Positions 20,731-28,571 of a stretch of 64,000 nucleotides of DNA are shown here, piece by piece. A program made the position numbers and the translations under genes. The stretch lies in contig NZ_SNWG01000001.1 of assembly GCF_004362195.1 (NCBI RefSeq), forward strand, positions 806,001 to 870,000, in the 5' to 3' direction. Under the pieces are notes generated by a model, which was not told the DNA's origin, searched no databases, and worked only from the letters and a program-made list of their open reading frames with translations. Every line of letters begins with the position of its first letter. The stretch's first letter is position 1. The stretch is from Microbacterium sp. BK668 (lineage in GTDB: Bacteria; Actinomycetota; Actinomycetes; Actinomycetales; Microbacteriaceae).

Positions 20731-21501
20731 ATGCGTTTGGAAGGCAAAGCAGCCCTCATCACCGGAGGCGCGAGCGGAATCGGTCTGGCGACCGTCCGCA
20801 AGTTCATCGACGAGGGGGCGAAGGTAGCCGTCGCAGACATCGCCCTGGACAGGGCGCAGGAGGTCGTCGACACGCTCCCGGATGGGAGCGCCGTCGCGGT
20901 CGGGGTGGACGTCTCGGTGTACGAGGAGGTCGAGGCGGCCGTCCAGACGGCGGTCGACGCCTTCGGCAAGCTCGACGTCATCTTCAACAACGCCGGGATC
21001 GCGGGCGGCAAGCCGCTGCTCGAGCACGACCCGGCCGTCGACTACGTCCCGATGATCCGCGTCGACCAGGACGGCGTCTATTACGGCATCCTCGCCGCGG
21101 GGAGGCAGTTCGCACGCCAGGGGACCGGCGGGGTCATCATCTCGACGTCGTCCATCTACGGCGAGCAGGCCGCCGAGCTCGCGTTCAGCTACAGCGCCGC
21201 GAAGGCCGCCGTGATCTCGTTCACCCGATCGGCGGCCTACGAGCTCGCCGAGCACGGCGTGCGGGCCGTCGCGATCACGCCGGGTCGCGTGGGCACGCCC
21301 ATCATCAACCAGTTCTCCGACGAGCTGAAGGAGCTGTTCGCGTCGGAGCAGCTGCGCAACAGCCTCACCCGGCCCGAGGAGATCGCGGACGTCGTCGCCT
21401 TCCTCGCGTCCGACGAGGCGAACGCGATCAACGGCACCGTCGTGCACGTCGACGACGGCTACTCCGCCTTCAAGCAGCGGTTCGCGCTGCCGACCTTCTG
21501 A
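20731..21501 (+). CDS. Short-chain dehydrogenase/reductase
   Basis: A 256-residue classical SDR. The cofactor motif is TGGASGIG, followed by NNAG. The catalytic Ser lies in IISTSSIYG and the Tyr/Lys pair in YSAAK. An Asp at the end of beta-2 (VAVADIALD) predicts NAD rather than NADP. It follows the transporter genes and most likely oxidises a sugar, polyol or a derived ketose. An unrelated upstream ATG at 20653 would place its first 26 codons in the terminator region, so ATG 20731 is used. The tail KQRFALPTF is longer than in many homologues. Confidence 0.88.
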   Translation: MRLEGKAALITGGASGIGLATVRKFIDEGAKVAVADIALDRAQEVVDTLPDGSAVAVGVDVSVYEEVEAAVQTAVDAFGKLDVIFNNAGIAGGKPLLEHDPAVDYVPMIRVDQDGVYYGILAAGRQFARQGTGGVIISTSSIYGEQAAELAFSYSAAKAAVISFTRSAAYELAEHGVRAVAITPGRVGTPIINQFSDELKELFASEQLRNSLTRPEEIADVVAFLASDEANAINGTVVHVDDGYSAFKQRFALPTF

Positions 21502-21516
21502 TCGACGGGCCGACGC

Positions 21517-22431
21517 GTGAACCCTCACCTCGACCTCGAGCTCGACGTCGCCTTCCACGTCAGCATCGCGCTGGCCGATCCGACGCCCGCCGCGCTCGCT
21601 CCGCTGCTCACCGAACTGCGGGCGCGCGAGTACCGCGGGGCGGTGCTGCCGCCGCTCGACCCGGCGCAGACGGACGCGACAGCCCTCGCGCGCGTGTTCC
21701 GCGAGTGCGACGTGAGGCCGATCGCCATGACCGGCCAGCGGCCGGGCGCCGACGTGTCGTCGGAGGACGGTGACGAGCGACGCGCCGGCGCCGATGCGCT
21801 CCGCGCCGCCGTCGACTTCGCGGCGGCCCTCGGTGCGGACCAGCTCAACGGCGTGCCGTACGGGCTGTTCGGCCCGCCGGGCGGACCCACTTCGCGAGCG
21901 GCGCTCGTGAGGGCCGCGCGCGAGGTGGGCGCGGTCGCCGACTACGCCGCCGGGCAGGGCGTCGCGATGACGTTCGAGGTGCTCAACAGGTACGAGACAT
22001 CCGCCGTCAACACCGCCGCTCAGGCGATGGAGTTCGTGGAGCTCAGCGGATCGGACAATCTCGGCATCCATCTCGACACCTTCCACATGGCGATCGAGGA
22101 GGCCGACATGGCGGCGGCGATCCGCGCAGCGCTTCCGCGGCTGCGGTACCTGGAGCTCGGTCAGTCCGGCCGTGGCACGCTCTCGACGGGGGCCCTCGAC
22201 ATCGCCAGCGTCGTCCGGCAGGCTCTGGACGACGGCTACGCGGGACGCTGGGGCGTCGAGGCCTTCTCGAGGCCCCTCGTCGGGGGCGCAGCCGACATCC
22301 TCTCCATCTGGAGGGCTCCGTTCGACGACGCCCTCGCGGTGGCGACGGATGCTGTCCGCGTCATCCGTCAAGGGTGGACGGACAGCGCGCCCGGCCGGCG
22401 TGCACACAGACTCGCGCGCAGCCACGCCTGA
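21517..22431 (+). CDS. Ketose 3-epimerase/isomerase-like TIM-barrel protein
   Basis: A 304-residue AP-endonuclease-2/xylose-isomerase-fold protein resembling D-tagatose 3-epimerase and L-erythrulose-type isomerases. Predicted metal ligands are Glu154 (MTFEVLNRYE), Asp187 (GIHLDTFHM) and Glu248 (WGVEAFSR). The position normally filled by His in the HIGE motif of tagatose epimerases reads Glu213 in YLELGQSGRG. It starts at GTG 21517 with no strong ribosome site, 15 bp after the SDR stop. An epimerase between a dehydrogenase and transketolase fits the pathway: oxidise, epimerise or isomerise, then split. Substrate unknown. Confidence 0.75.
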   Translation: MNPHLDLELDVAFHVSIALADPTPAALAPLLTELRAREYRGAVLPPLDPAQTDATALARVFRECDVRPIAMTGQRPGADVSSEDGDERRAGADALRAAVDFAAALGADQLNGVPYGLFGPPGGPTSRAALVRAAREVGAVADYAAGQGVAMTFEVLNRYETSAVNTAAQAMEFVELSGSDNLGIHLDTFHMAIEEADMAAAIRAALPRLRYLELGQSGRGTLSTGALDIASVVRQALDDGYAGRWGVEAFSRPLVGGAADILSIWRAPFDDALAVATDAVRVIRQGWTDSAPGRRAHRLARSHA

Positions 22432-22455
22432 CGCTCGCGCAAGAAGGGAAGCGAC

Positions 22456-23943
22456 ATGTCCACCACCATCGAGAGCACGACGACGCTCATCGACGAGAGC
22501 GCCTTCACCGGGCGGATCTTCATCGACGGCGAATGGGTCGACGCCGGAGGCGGATCCATCGCCTCCGTCGCACCCGCCACGGGTGAGACGATCGCGACCG
22601 TCGGCCTCGCGTCCCCGGCGGATGTCGCCCGCGCAGCGGCGGGCGCGGCGCGGGCGCAGAAGGAGTGGGCGGTGACGCCGCACCCTGTGCGCGCCGGCGT
22701 CCTCCGCCGGGCCGCGCAGCTGTGGGAGGAGCACGCCGACGAGATCATGGGCTGGAACATCCGCGAGGTGGGCGCCATCCCGCCCCTCGCCGGGTTCGCC
22801 CTCCACGTGACGGCGGCCGAGTGCTACGAGGCCGCGGCGCTGCCCTCGGCCCCGCTCGGCTCGATCCTCTCCAGCGAAGAGCCCCGGCTGTCCCTCGCCC
22901 AGCAGGTGCCGGTGGGCGTCGTCGGCGTCATCTCGCCCTTCAACGTCCCCCTCATCCTCGGCATCCGCGCCGTCGCCCCCGCGCTCGCGCTCGGGAACGC
23001 CGTCCTGCTCAAGCCCGACCCCCGCACGGTGGTCACGGGCGGCGTATCGATGGTGCGCATCTTCGAGGAGGCGGGTCTTCCGGCCGGACTTCTCCAGCTC
23101 GTCCCGGGCGGTGCGGAGGTCGGCGAGGCGATGGTGGCCGAACCCGACGTGCGGGTGATCGCCTTCACGGGGTCGACGCGCGCAGGCCGGATCGTCGGCG
23201 AGCTCGCCGGCCGGCACCTCACGCGCGCGCACCTCGAGCTCGGCGGCAACTCCGCTTTCATCGTCCGCGAGGACGCCGACGTCGACCAGGCGGTGAACCT
23301 CGCGACGTGGGGCTCCTACCTCCACCAGGGCCAGATCTGCATGACGGTGGGCCGGCACATCGTGCACGAGTCCCTCTTCGAGGAGTACGTGTCGCGGCTC
23401 GCGGCGAAGGCCGACTCGATGCACGTGGGGGATCCGGCGGCGGAGCAGGTGCATCTCGGACCGCTCATCGACGAGGTGCAGCGCGACCGCGTGCACACTC
23501 TCGTGCACGATGCCGTGGCCCAGGGAGCGGAGCTGCGCGCGGGTGGATCGTACGACGGACTGTTCTACCGCCCGACCGTGCTCGCGAACACCCCGGCCGA
23601 CGTCGACGCGTACCACGAGGAGGTCTTCGGGCCCGTCGCGTCGGTGGTCCCGTACTCGACCGACGATGAGGCGGTGAAGCTCGCGGCATCCACCGACTAT
23701 GGGCTCTCGCTCGGGATCGTGAGCCGTGACGTCATGGCGGCCTACGCGATGGCGCAGCGCATCCCGACCGGGATCGTGCACATCAACGACCAGACGGTGG
23801 GCGACGAGGCCAACGCGCCGTTCGGCGGCGTCGGCGCCTCGGGCACCGGGTCGCGCCACGGGGGTGCTCAGGCCAACATCGACGCGTTCACCGAGACGCG
23901 CTGGATCACCCTGCGACGCGAGCCGGGGCAGTATCCGCTGTAA
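22456..23943 (+). CDS. Aldehyde dehydrogenase (benzaldehyde/vanillin dehydrogenase subgroup)
   Basis: A 495-residue ALDH. Glu261 in HLELGGNS and Cys295 in HQGQICMTVGR are the catalytic pair, and IAFTGSTRAG (235-244) binds cofactor. The ICMTVGRHIVHESL segment and the C-terminal VHINDQTVGDEANAPFGGVGASGTG motif match the XylC/Vdh benzaldehyde and vanillin dehydrogenase group better than the glycolaldehyde group. It closes the sugar operon yet lies next to the hydroxycinnamate genes. Because the CouLMNO route yields acids directly, an aromatic aldehyde step is not needed there, so either free vanillin or a sugar aldehyde could be the substrate. No terminator separates it clearly from the operon. 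Confidence 0.82.
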   Translation: MSTTIESTTTLIDESAFTGRIFIDGEWVDAGGGSIASVAPATGETIATVGLASPADVARAAAGAARAQKEWAVTPHPVRAGVLRRAAQLWEEHADEIMGWNIREVGAIPPLAGFALHVTAAECYEAAALPSAPLGSILSSEEPRLSLAQQVPVGVVGVISPFNVPLILGIRAVAPALALGNAVLLKPDPRTVVTGGVSMVRIFEEAGLPAGLLQLVPGGAEVGEAMVAEPDVRVIAFTGSTRAGRIVGELAGRHLTRAHLELGGNSAFIVREDADVDQAVNLATWGSYLHQGQICMTVGRHIVHESLFEEYVSRLAAKADSMHVGDPAAEQVHLGPLIDEVQRDRVHTLVHDAVAQGAELRAGGSYDGLFYRPTVLANTPADVDAYHEEVFGPVASVVPYSTDDEAVKLAASTDYGLSLGIVSRDVMAAYAMAQRIPTGIVHINDQTVGDEANAPFGGVGASGTGSRHGGAQANIDAFTETRWITLRREPGQYPL

Positions 23944-23949
23944 GCGGGC

Positions 23950-24083
23950 CGCGGCTCACTCGCGGCTCACTCGCGGCTTACGAGCGGCTCACTCGCGGGT
24001 CACTCGCGGCCGAAGCGGGCGCGCAGGTCACTCGCGGCCGAAGCGGGCGGGCAGGTCACTCGCGGCCGAAGCGGGCGCGCAGG
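23950..24083. repeat. Tandem repeats copying the 3' end of the neighbouring CoA-ligase gene
   Basis: Three 28-bp units (24000, 24028, 24056) are identical except for one base in the middle copy. The last is the real 3' end of the minus-strand CoA-ligase gene, including its stop. The first two are extra copies lying beyond that stop. Upstream of them is a shorter degenerate run of CTCACTCGCGG. The block separates two convergent genes. Confidence 0.85.
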
Positions 24084-25579
24084 TCGGCCTTCCGCACCTT
24101 GCCGGACGCCGTCCGCGGAAGGTCTTCGACGACCACGACGTTCTTCGGCAGCTTGTAGCGCGCGACGAGTCCGTCGAGGCGCTCGCGGACGGTCTCGGTG
24201 TCGACCTCGGCGCCGTCGCGCAGCGTCACGACGGCCCACGGCACCTCGCCCCAGCGCTCGTCGGGCACTCCGACGACGGCGACGCCCGAGATGCCCTCGA
24301 TGTCGGAGATGAGGTTCTCGACCTCGGCGGGGTAGATGTTCTCTCCGCCCGAGATGATCATGTCCTTCAGGCGGTCCGCGATGTAGAGGTAGCCGTCCGG
24401 GTCGAGGTAGCCGAGGTCGCCGGAGCGGTACCACCCGTCCTCGGTGAAGGCGTCAGCCGTCGCGTCGGGCATGCCGTGGTAGCCGAGGAAGACGTTCGGG
24501 CCCGCGACCTCGACCTGGCCGACGGTGCCGCGCGGCACGACGTCTCCCCGCTCGTCGGTGATGCGCACCTCGGTGAAGAAGTGCGGGAGGCCCACGCTGC
24601 CCTGCTTCGCGCGCGTCATCTCGGGCGACAGCGACGTCGCTCCCGGAGAGGTCTCGGTCATGCCGTAGCCCTGTGAGAACGACAGTCCGCGCTCCTCGTA
24701 GGCGTTGAGGATGCGGGTGGGCACGGCCGAGCCGCCGCACGTGAGCTTGTGCAGCGACGACAGGTCGGTCGTCGCCCACGCGGGATGGTCGGCCAGCATC
24801 TGGTAGGTCGTGGGGACGCCGCTGAGCATCGTGACGCGGTGCCGTTCGATGAGCGACAGCGCCCGCCCGGGCTCGAACCCCTTCTCGAGCACGAGCGTGG
24901 CGCCCTTGAGGATGACCGGGAGCGCCCCCATGCCGAGCGAGGCGACGTGGAAGAGCGGGGAGATCATGAGCGACACGTCGCCGGACACGACGTCGTAGTC
25001 GACGACGCAGTTCAGCGCGACCCACGTGAGGTTGCCGTTGCTCAGAATGGCGCCCTTCGGCCGGCCGGTCGTGCCGGAGGTGTAGATGATCGCGGCGGGG
25101 TCGTCGAGTCCGACGTCGGCGACGGTGTGCCCCCCGGGCGCCTCGGCGACCAGCCGCGCGAGTCCAGGATGCTCGGCGACGCCCTCCCCGGTGACGATGA
25201 CGTGCGCGATGCGCCCCGCCTCGACGCCGGGCATCGCGCGGTCGAGGAACTCCGGGTCGAGCACGACGGCGCGGGCGCCCGAATCGACCAGGACGTGCGT
25301 CACCTCGGGGCCCGCCAGGCGGGTGTTGACCGGTACGAAGACGGCGCCGAGCTGGGCCGCCCCGAGCATCACCTGCAGCAGCTGCGGGCTGTTCTCCCCG
25401 ATGAACGCCACGGCGTCGCCCTTGCGTATCCCCCGGTGCCACAGCACCGCGGCGACGTGGTCGGCGGTGTCGGCGAGGTCCCGATAGGTCAGCAGGTCGT
25501 CGCCGAAGATGACGGCGGGCTTGTCGGGGGTCTTGAGTCGTCGCTTCGCGAGCCAGAACCCGATTCCGCGATTGCGCAT
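24056..25579 (-). CDS. couL: Hydroxycinnamate-CoA ligase-like AMP-binding acyl-CoA synthetase
   Basis: A 507-residue member of the adenylate-forming family that would activate p-coumarate, ferulate or caffeate to the CoA thioester. The P-loop is IIYTSGTTGRPKGAILS, the adenine-binding motif GYGMTETSPG, the hinge YRSGDLGYLD, and the catalytic Lys lies in LPRTASGKVRKADL. AAGGAG precedes ATG 25579. It is the last gene of a minus-strand operon with a MaoC hydratase, an amidohydrolase and an SDR. That combination matches the CouLMNO (also called Phd) beta-oxidation-like hydroxycinnamate pathway described in Rhodococcus and Corynebacterium. Assignment rests on gene content, so the exact acid preference is open. 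Confidence 0.8.
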   Translation of the reverse strand: MRNRGIGFWLAKRRLKTPDKPAVIFGDDLLTYRDLADTADHVAAVLWHRGIRKGDAVAFIGENSPQLLQVMLGAAQLGAVFVPVNTRLAGPEVTHVLVDSGARAVVLDPEFLDRAMPGVEAGRIAHVIVTGEGVAEHPGLARLVAEAPGGHTVADVGLDDPAAIIYTSGTTGRPKGAILSNGNLTWVALNCVVDYDVVSGDVSLMISPLFHVASLGMGALPVILKGATLVLEKGFEPGRALSLIERHRVTMLSGVPTTYQMLADHPAWATTDLSSLHKLTCGGSAVPTRILNAYEERGLSFSQGYGMTETSPGATSLSPEMTRAKQGSVGLPHFFTEVRITDERGDVVPRGTVGQVEVAGPNVFLGYHGMPDATADAFTEDGWYRSGDLGYLDPDGYLYIADRLKDMIISGGENIYPAEVENLISDIEGISGVAVVGVPDERWGEVPWAVVTLRDGAEVDTETVRERLDGLVARYKLPKNVVVVEDLPRTASGKVRKADLRARFGRE

Positions 25580-25625
25580 GTCTCTCCTTCGAGCGTGCGA
25601 ATGGGAGCGAGGGGGGATGCCGGGG

Positions 25626-26078
25626 TCAGGCGTAGAAGCGGTACAGCCCTCGCGCGACGACGGCCGGCTTCTCGGCGCCCTCGATCTCGATCGTCTGATC
25701 GACGGCGAACTGGTAGCCCCCGCGCACCTCGGTCACCTCGGCGATGACGGCGTTCATGCGCACGCGTGCGCCCACCTGCACGGGGGAGACGAACCGCACC
25801 TTGTCGAGGCCGTAGTTGACGCGCGTCGTGACGCCCGTCACGTCGAACAGCTCCGACCAGAACTTCACCGTCAGCGACAGGGAGAGGAATCCGTGCGCGA
25901 TCGCGCCGCCGAACGGGCCGTCGGCGGCGCGGGCGGGATCGACGTGGATCCACTGGTGGTCGTCGGTGGCTTCGGCGAAGAGGTTCACGCGCTCCTGCGT
26001 CACGTCGAGCCATTCGGTCCAGCCGAGGTCGGTCCCGGCGAGTCCGGCGGCGTCGGCGTAGTCGACGGTCGTGGTCAT
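25626..26078 (-). CDS. couM: MaoC-like hydroxycinnamoyl-CoA hydratase
   Basis: A 150-residue single hot-dog-fold protein. The hydratase-2 signature is present as FAEATDDHQWIHVDPARA with the catalytic Asp and His, followed by GPFGGAIAHGFLSLSL. In the CouLMNO scheme it adds water across the side-chain double bond of hydroxycinnamoyl-CoA. AAGGAGAA lies 7 bases before ATG 26078. Its start overlaps the stop of the amidohydrolase gene (ATGA), so the two are co-translated. Other MaoC proteins act in fatty-acid or polyester metabolism; the operon argues against that here. Confidence 0.82.
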   Translation of the reverse strand: MTTTVDYADAAGLAGTDLGWTEWLDVTQERVNLFAEATDDHQWIHVDPARAADGPFGGAIAHGFLSLSLTVKFWSELFDVTGVTTRVNYGLDKVRFVSPVQVGARVRMNAVIAEVTEVRGGYQFAVDQTIEIEGAEKPAVVARGLYRFYA

Positions 26079-26998
26079 GGTCGTTCTCCTTGGTGGGTCG
26101 AGCGGGCGTCGTCCGCGACGACGAGTCCGAGAAGCCGGGCGGCGTTGTCTTTGAGGATCCCCGGCATCACGTCGGGCTTGAGCGCCGTGGCTTGGACATC
26201 CCTCTGCCAGCGGTCGGGGGTGAGCAGCGGGAAGTCCGACCCGAACAGCACGCGGCGCGTGAGGTACGAGTTGGCGGCGCGGACGAGCTGCTCGGGGAAG
26301 TACTTCGGGCTCCAGCCGGACAGGTCGATCCACGTGTTGTGCTTGTGCGTCGCGACCGACAGCGCCTCGTCCTGCCATGGCACGGAGGGGTGCGCCATGA
26401 CGATCTGCAGGTCGGGGAAGTCCGCGGCGACGGGGTCGAGCAGGATCGGATTCGAAAGGGCCAGCCGCAGCCCCCGTCCGCCCGGGAGCCCCGCGCCGAT
26501 GCCCGTCTGACCCGTGTGGAACAGCGCCGGGATCGCAGCATCCCGGATCGCGGCGTACAGCGGATAGAAGCGCTCGTCGCTCGGGTCGAAGCCCTGCACG
26601 GTGGGGTGGAACTTGAAGCCCCGCACGCCCTGATCGTCGATGAGCCGGCGGATGCGGTCGAGCGCGTCCTCCCGGCGGGGGTCGACGGAGCCGAAGGGGA
26701 TGAGGACGTCGTTGTTGCGCGCCGCGCCCTCGGCGATGTCGGCGCTCGACAGGGGCGGATGGCCCAGCTGCTCCTCGGCATCGACCGTGAACACGACAGC
26801 CGCCATCGAGCGGTCGCGGTAGTAGGCGGCCACCGAGTCGAGATCGGGCCGGGGGCCGTCGGCCGAGAAGTAGCGCGATGCGGCGGCGACGAGATCGTCG
26901 GGGAGCGAGTGATGCCCGTGGTCGTCGACCTCGATGTGCACGTGGACGTCGATCGCGGTGATCGCGTCGACGTCGATCGCCGATTCGTAGCGGGTCAT
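26075..26998 (-). CDS. couO: Amidohydrolase-2 family 3-oxoacyl-CoA hydrolase (CouO-like)
   Basis: A 307-residue metal-dependent TIM-barrel hydrolase. Metal and active-site motifs in order are DVHVHIE (His19, His21), FKFHPTVQGF, LFHTGQTGIG, IVMAHPSVPW and VLFGSDFPLL. In actinobacterial hydroxycinnamate catabolism an enzyme of this family cleaves the 4-hydroxyphenyl-beta-ketoacyl-CoA to the benzoate and acetyl-CoA, replacing a thiolase. No thiolase is present in this operon, which supports the assignment. It lies between couN (43-bp gap) and couM (4-bp overlap). Decarboxylase members of the same superfamily are an alternative. Confidence 0.78.
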   Translation of the reverse strand: MTRYESAIDVDAITAIDVHVHIEVDDHGHHSLPDDLVAAASRYFSADGPRPDLDSVAAYYRDRSMAAVVFTVDAEEQLGHPPLSSADIAEGAARNNDVLIPFGSVDPRREDALDRIRRLIDDQGVRGFKFHPTVQGFDPSDERFYPLYAAIRDAAIPALFHTGQTGIGAGLPGGRGLRLALSNPILLDPVAADFPDLQIVMAHPSVPWQDEALSVATHKHNTWIDLSGWSPKYFPEQLVRAANSYLTRRVLFGSDFPLLTPDRWQRDVQATALKPDVMPGILKDNAARLLGLVVADDARSTHQGERP

Positions 26999-27041
26999 GT
27001 GCGTTTCCGGTCGTTGAGCGGGCGATGCGAGACGAGGCCGC

Positions 27042-27959
27042 CTAGCGCTGGAGGTCGTCGGGGAGGGGCGGGAAGGTCTCGCCGACCGACTGCAGCTGCC
27101 CGTCGACGAGGCCGGGGAACTCCGCCGAGAGCGCCTCGAACGACCAGCCCCCGTCGTGGTAGGCCGTGAGCACGGGCTCGGGGTGCGACCACAGCTGAAC
27201 GCGGTCGCCCCCGACCCCGATCGCCTGGCCGGAGACGCCGGCCGCGGCATCCGTCGCCAGATACGCCACGAGGCCCGCGACGTCGTCGGAGGTGCCGAAG
27301 CCCAGGTCGTGCCGGAAGAAGGCGGGCATGGGCTCGCCCTTCTCATCGGCTTCGACGGCGGCGGCGAAGTAGGGGACGGTGGCGGTCATGGCCGTGGCGG
27401 CGACGGGGATCACCGCGTTGACGGTGATGTTCGCGCGCTTGAGCTCGAGCGCCCACGTGCGGACCATCCCGACGATGCCGGCCTTCGCCGCGGCGTAGTT
27501 CGTCTGGCCGAAGTTCCCCCGCTGGCCCGTGGGAGACCCGATGCAGATGATGCGTCCGGCGACCCCGTGCTCCCGCATCCAGATCGCCGCCTCGCGCACG
27601 CACGTGAACGTGCCGCGGAGGTGGATGCCGATCACGGTGTCGAAGTCGTCGTCGCTCATCTTCCACAGCACGGTGTCGCGCAGGACCCCCGCGTTCGTGA
27701 CGAGGATGTCGAGGCCGCCGAACGCGTCGACGGCGGTCTGGACGAGCTGCGCGGCCGTCTCGGTGGGTCCGACGGGGGCGACGACCGCGACGGCGCGACC
27801 GCCGGCGCCCTCGATGGATGCGACCGCCGCAGCGGCCGCCTCGGCGTCGACGTCGTTGACGACGACGGCGGCGCCCCGGCGGGCGAGCTCCTGCGCGTAG
27901 GCGAGGCCGAGTCCTCGGCCCGATCCGGTGACGACGGCGACTTTGCCCTCGAGTTCCAT
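27042..27959 (-). CDS. couN: SDR-family beta-hydroxyacyl-CoA dehydrogenase (CouN-like)
   Basis: A 305-residue SDR with TGSGRGLG at the N-terminus, TNAGVLRD, and a catalytic Ser/Tyr/Lys set in ICIGSPTGQRGNFGQTNYAAAK. It is longer than classical SDRs and resembles the dehydrogenase domain of multifunctional beta-oxidation enzymes. Expected role: oxidation of the hydrated cinnamoyl-CoA to the beta-keto thioester. AAGGAG lies 10 bases before ATG 27959. As the first gene of couNOML it faces couR across 117 bp that hold a TTGACA promoter and an inverted repeat. Confidence 0.82.
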   Translation of the reverse strand: MELEGKVAVVTGSGRGLGLAYAQELARRGAAVVVNDVDAEAAAAAVASIEGAGGRAVAVVAPVGPTETAAQLVQTAVDAFGGLDILVTNAGVLRDTVLWKMSDDDFDTVIGIHLRGTFTCVREAAIWMREHGVAGRIICIGSPTGQRGNFGQTNYAAAKAGIVGMVRTWALELKRANITVNAVIPVAATAMTATVPYFAAAVEADEKGEPMPAFFRHDLGFGTSDDVAGLVAYLATDAAAGVSGQAIGVGGDRVQLWSHPEPVLTAYHDGGWSFEALSAEFPGLVDGQLQSVGETFPPLPDDLQR

Positions 27960-28011
27960 CGGTGTGCTCCTTCGTGACGCGCCGTGCGGGCGGGCGACGG
28001 CCCAGGGGATC

Positions 28012-28042
28012 ATGACACCACGAATTGATTGAGAATGTCAAT
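28012..28042 (-). promoter_or_regulatory. couN promoter with overlapping inverted repeat
   Basis: On the minus strand TTGACA (28041-28036) and TGTCAT (28017-28012) are 18 bases apart. The inverted repeat ATTGA-N9-TCAAT (28024-28042) covers the -35 and part of the spacer, a natural site for CouR to block both divergent genes. The MarR family typically binds repeats of this size. Confidence 0.6.
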
Positions 28043-28064
28043 GGTTGTCGATCTCATCGTTTGC

Positions 28065-28070
28065 TACAGT
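28065..28070 (+). promoter_or_regulatory. -10 element of a probable leaderless couR transcript
   Basis: TACAGT ends only 6 bases before ATG 28077, so transcription would begin at the start codon. No ribosome-binding site precedes the ATG, in agreement. Confidence 0.5.
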
Positions 28071-28076
28071 GGGCGC

Positions 28077-28547
28077 ATGCCGAGGACGCCGTCTGACACC
28101 GCCCGCGCGGCGTCCGACCGTCTCCGTGAGAGCGACCTCGGCACCGATGTGAGCTTCCTGCTCGCCCGCGCGAACGCCCTCTCGGTGTCGGCGGGGAACG
28201 CGGCGCTCGCGCCGTTCGGGCTCAAGGTGCGATCGTTCTCGGTGCTCGCCCTCTCGGCCGGCGAGGTGCGGCCGACTCAGCGCGACCTGTCGGAGTTCCT
28301 CCGCCTCGACCCGAGCCAGGTCGTGGCGCTCGTCGACGAGCTCGAGAAGCGCGGACTCGTCGAGCGGCGACCCGACCCCGCCGACCGGAGGGCGAACGTC
28401 GTCGTCGCGACGGAGGAGGGGCGCTCGCTGCACGTTCAGGCGGCCGCGGCGACGAGGGCGGCCGAGCGATCGCTGCACGGCGACCTCGCTGCGCCGGATC
28501 GTCGGGTGCTCGCGGATCTGCTCGCGCGGATCGCGTATCCGGGGTAG
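28077..28547 (+). CDS. couR: MarR-family regulator of hydroxycinnamate genes (CouR-like)
   Basis: A 156-residue MarR protein. The winged helix spans about residues 35-120 (FGLKVRSFSVLALSAGEVRPTQRDLSEFLRLDPSQVVALVDELEKRGLVERRPDPADRRANVV). It is divergent from couNOML, the same arrangement as couR/phdR, whose products release DNA when hydroxycinnamoyl-CoA builds up. The start lacks a ribosome site and the message is probably leaderless. Its 3' end is 24 bp from the convergent MFS gene with no obvious terminator between them. Confidence 0.82.
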   Translation: MPRTPSDTARAASDRLRESDLGTDVSFLLARANALSVSAGNAALAPFGLKVRSFSVLALSAGEVRPTQRDLSEFLRLDPSQVVALVDELEKRGLVERRPDPADRRANVVVATEEGRSLHVQAAAATRAAERSLHGDLAAPDRRVLADLLARIAYPG

Positions 28548-28571
28548 GCCCCCGGCCTCGGTCCTGGCTTG

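Noticed and set aside
20614..23859. A 1081-codon open frame on the minus strand across the SDR, epimerase and aldehyde dehydrogenase genes
   Set aside because: It is antisense to three well-supported genes, has the Arg/Gly/Asp/Val-rich composition of high-GC shadow frames and shows no domain.
22456..23943. Vanillin dehydrogenase as a required step of ferulate breakdown
   Set aside because: The neighbouring cou genes encode a CoA-dependent route that gives the acid directly, and this gene is co-oriented with the sugar operon, so the name would overstate the evidence.
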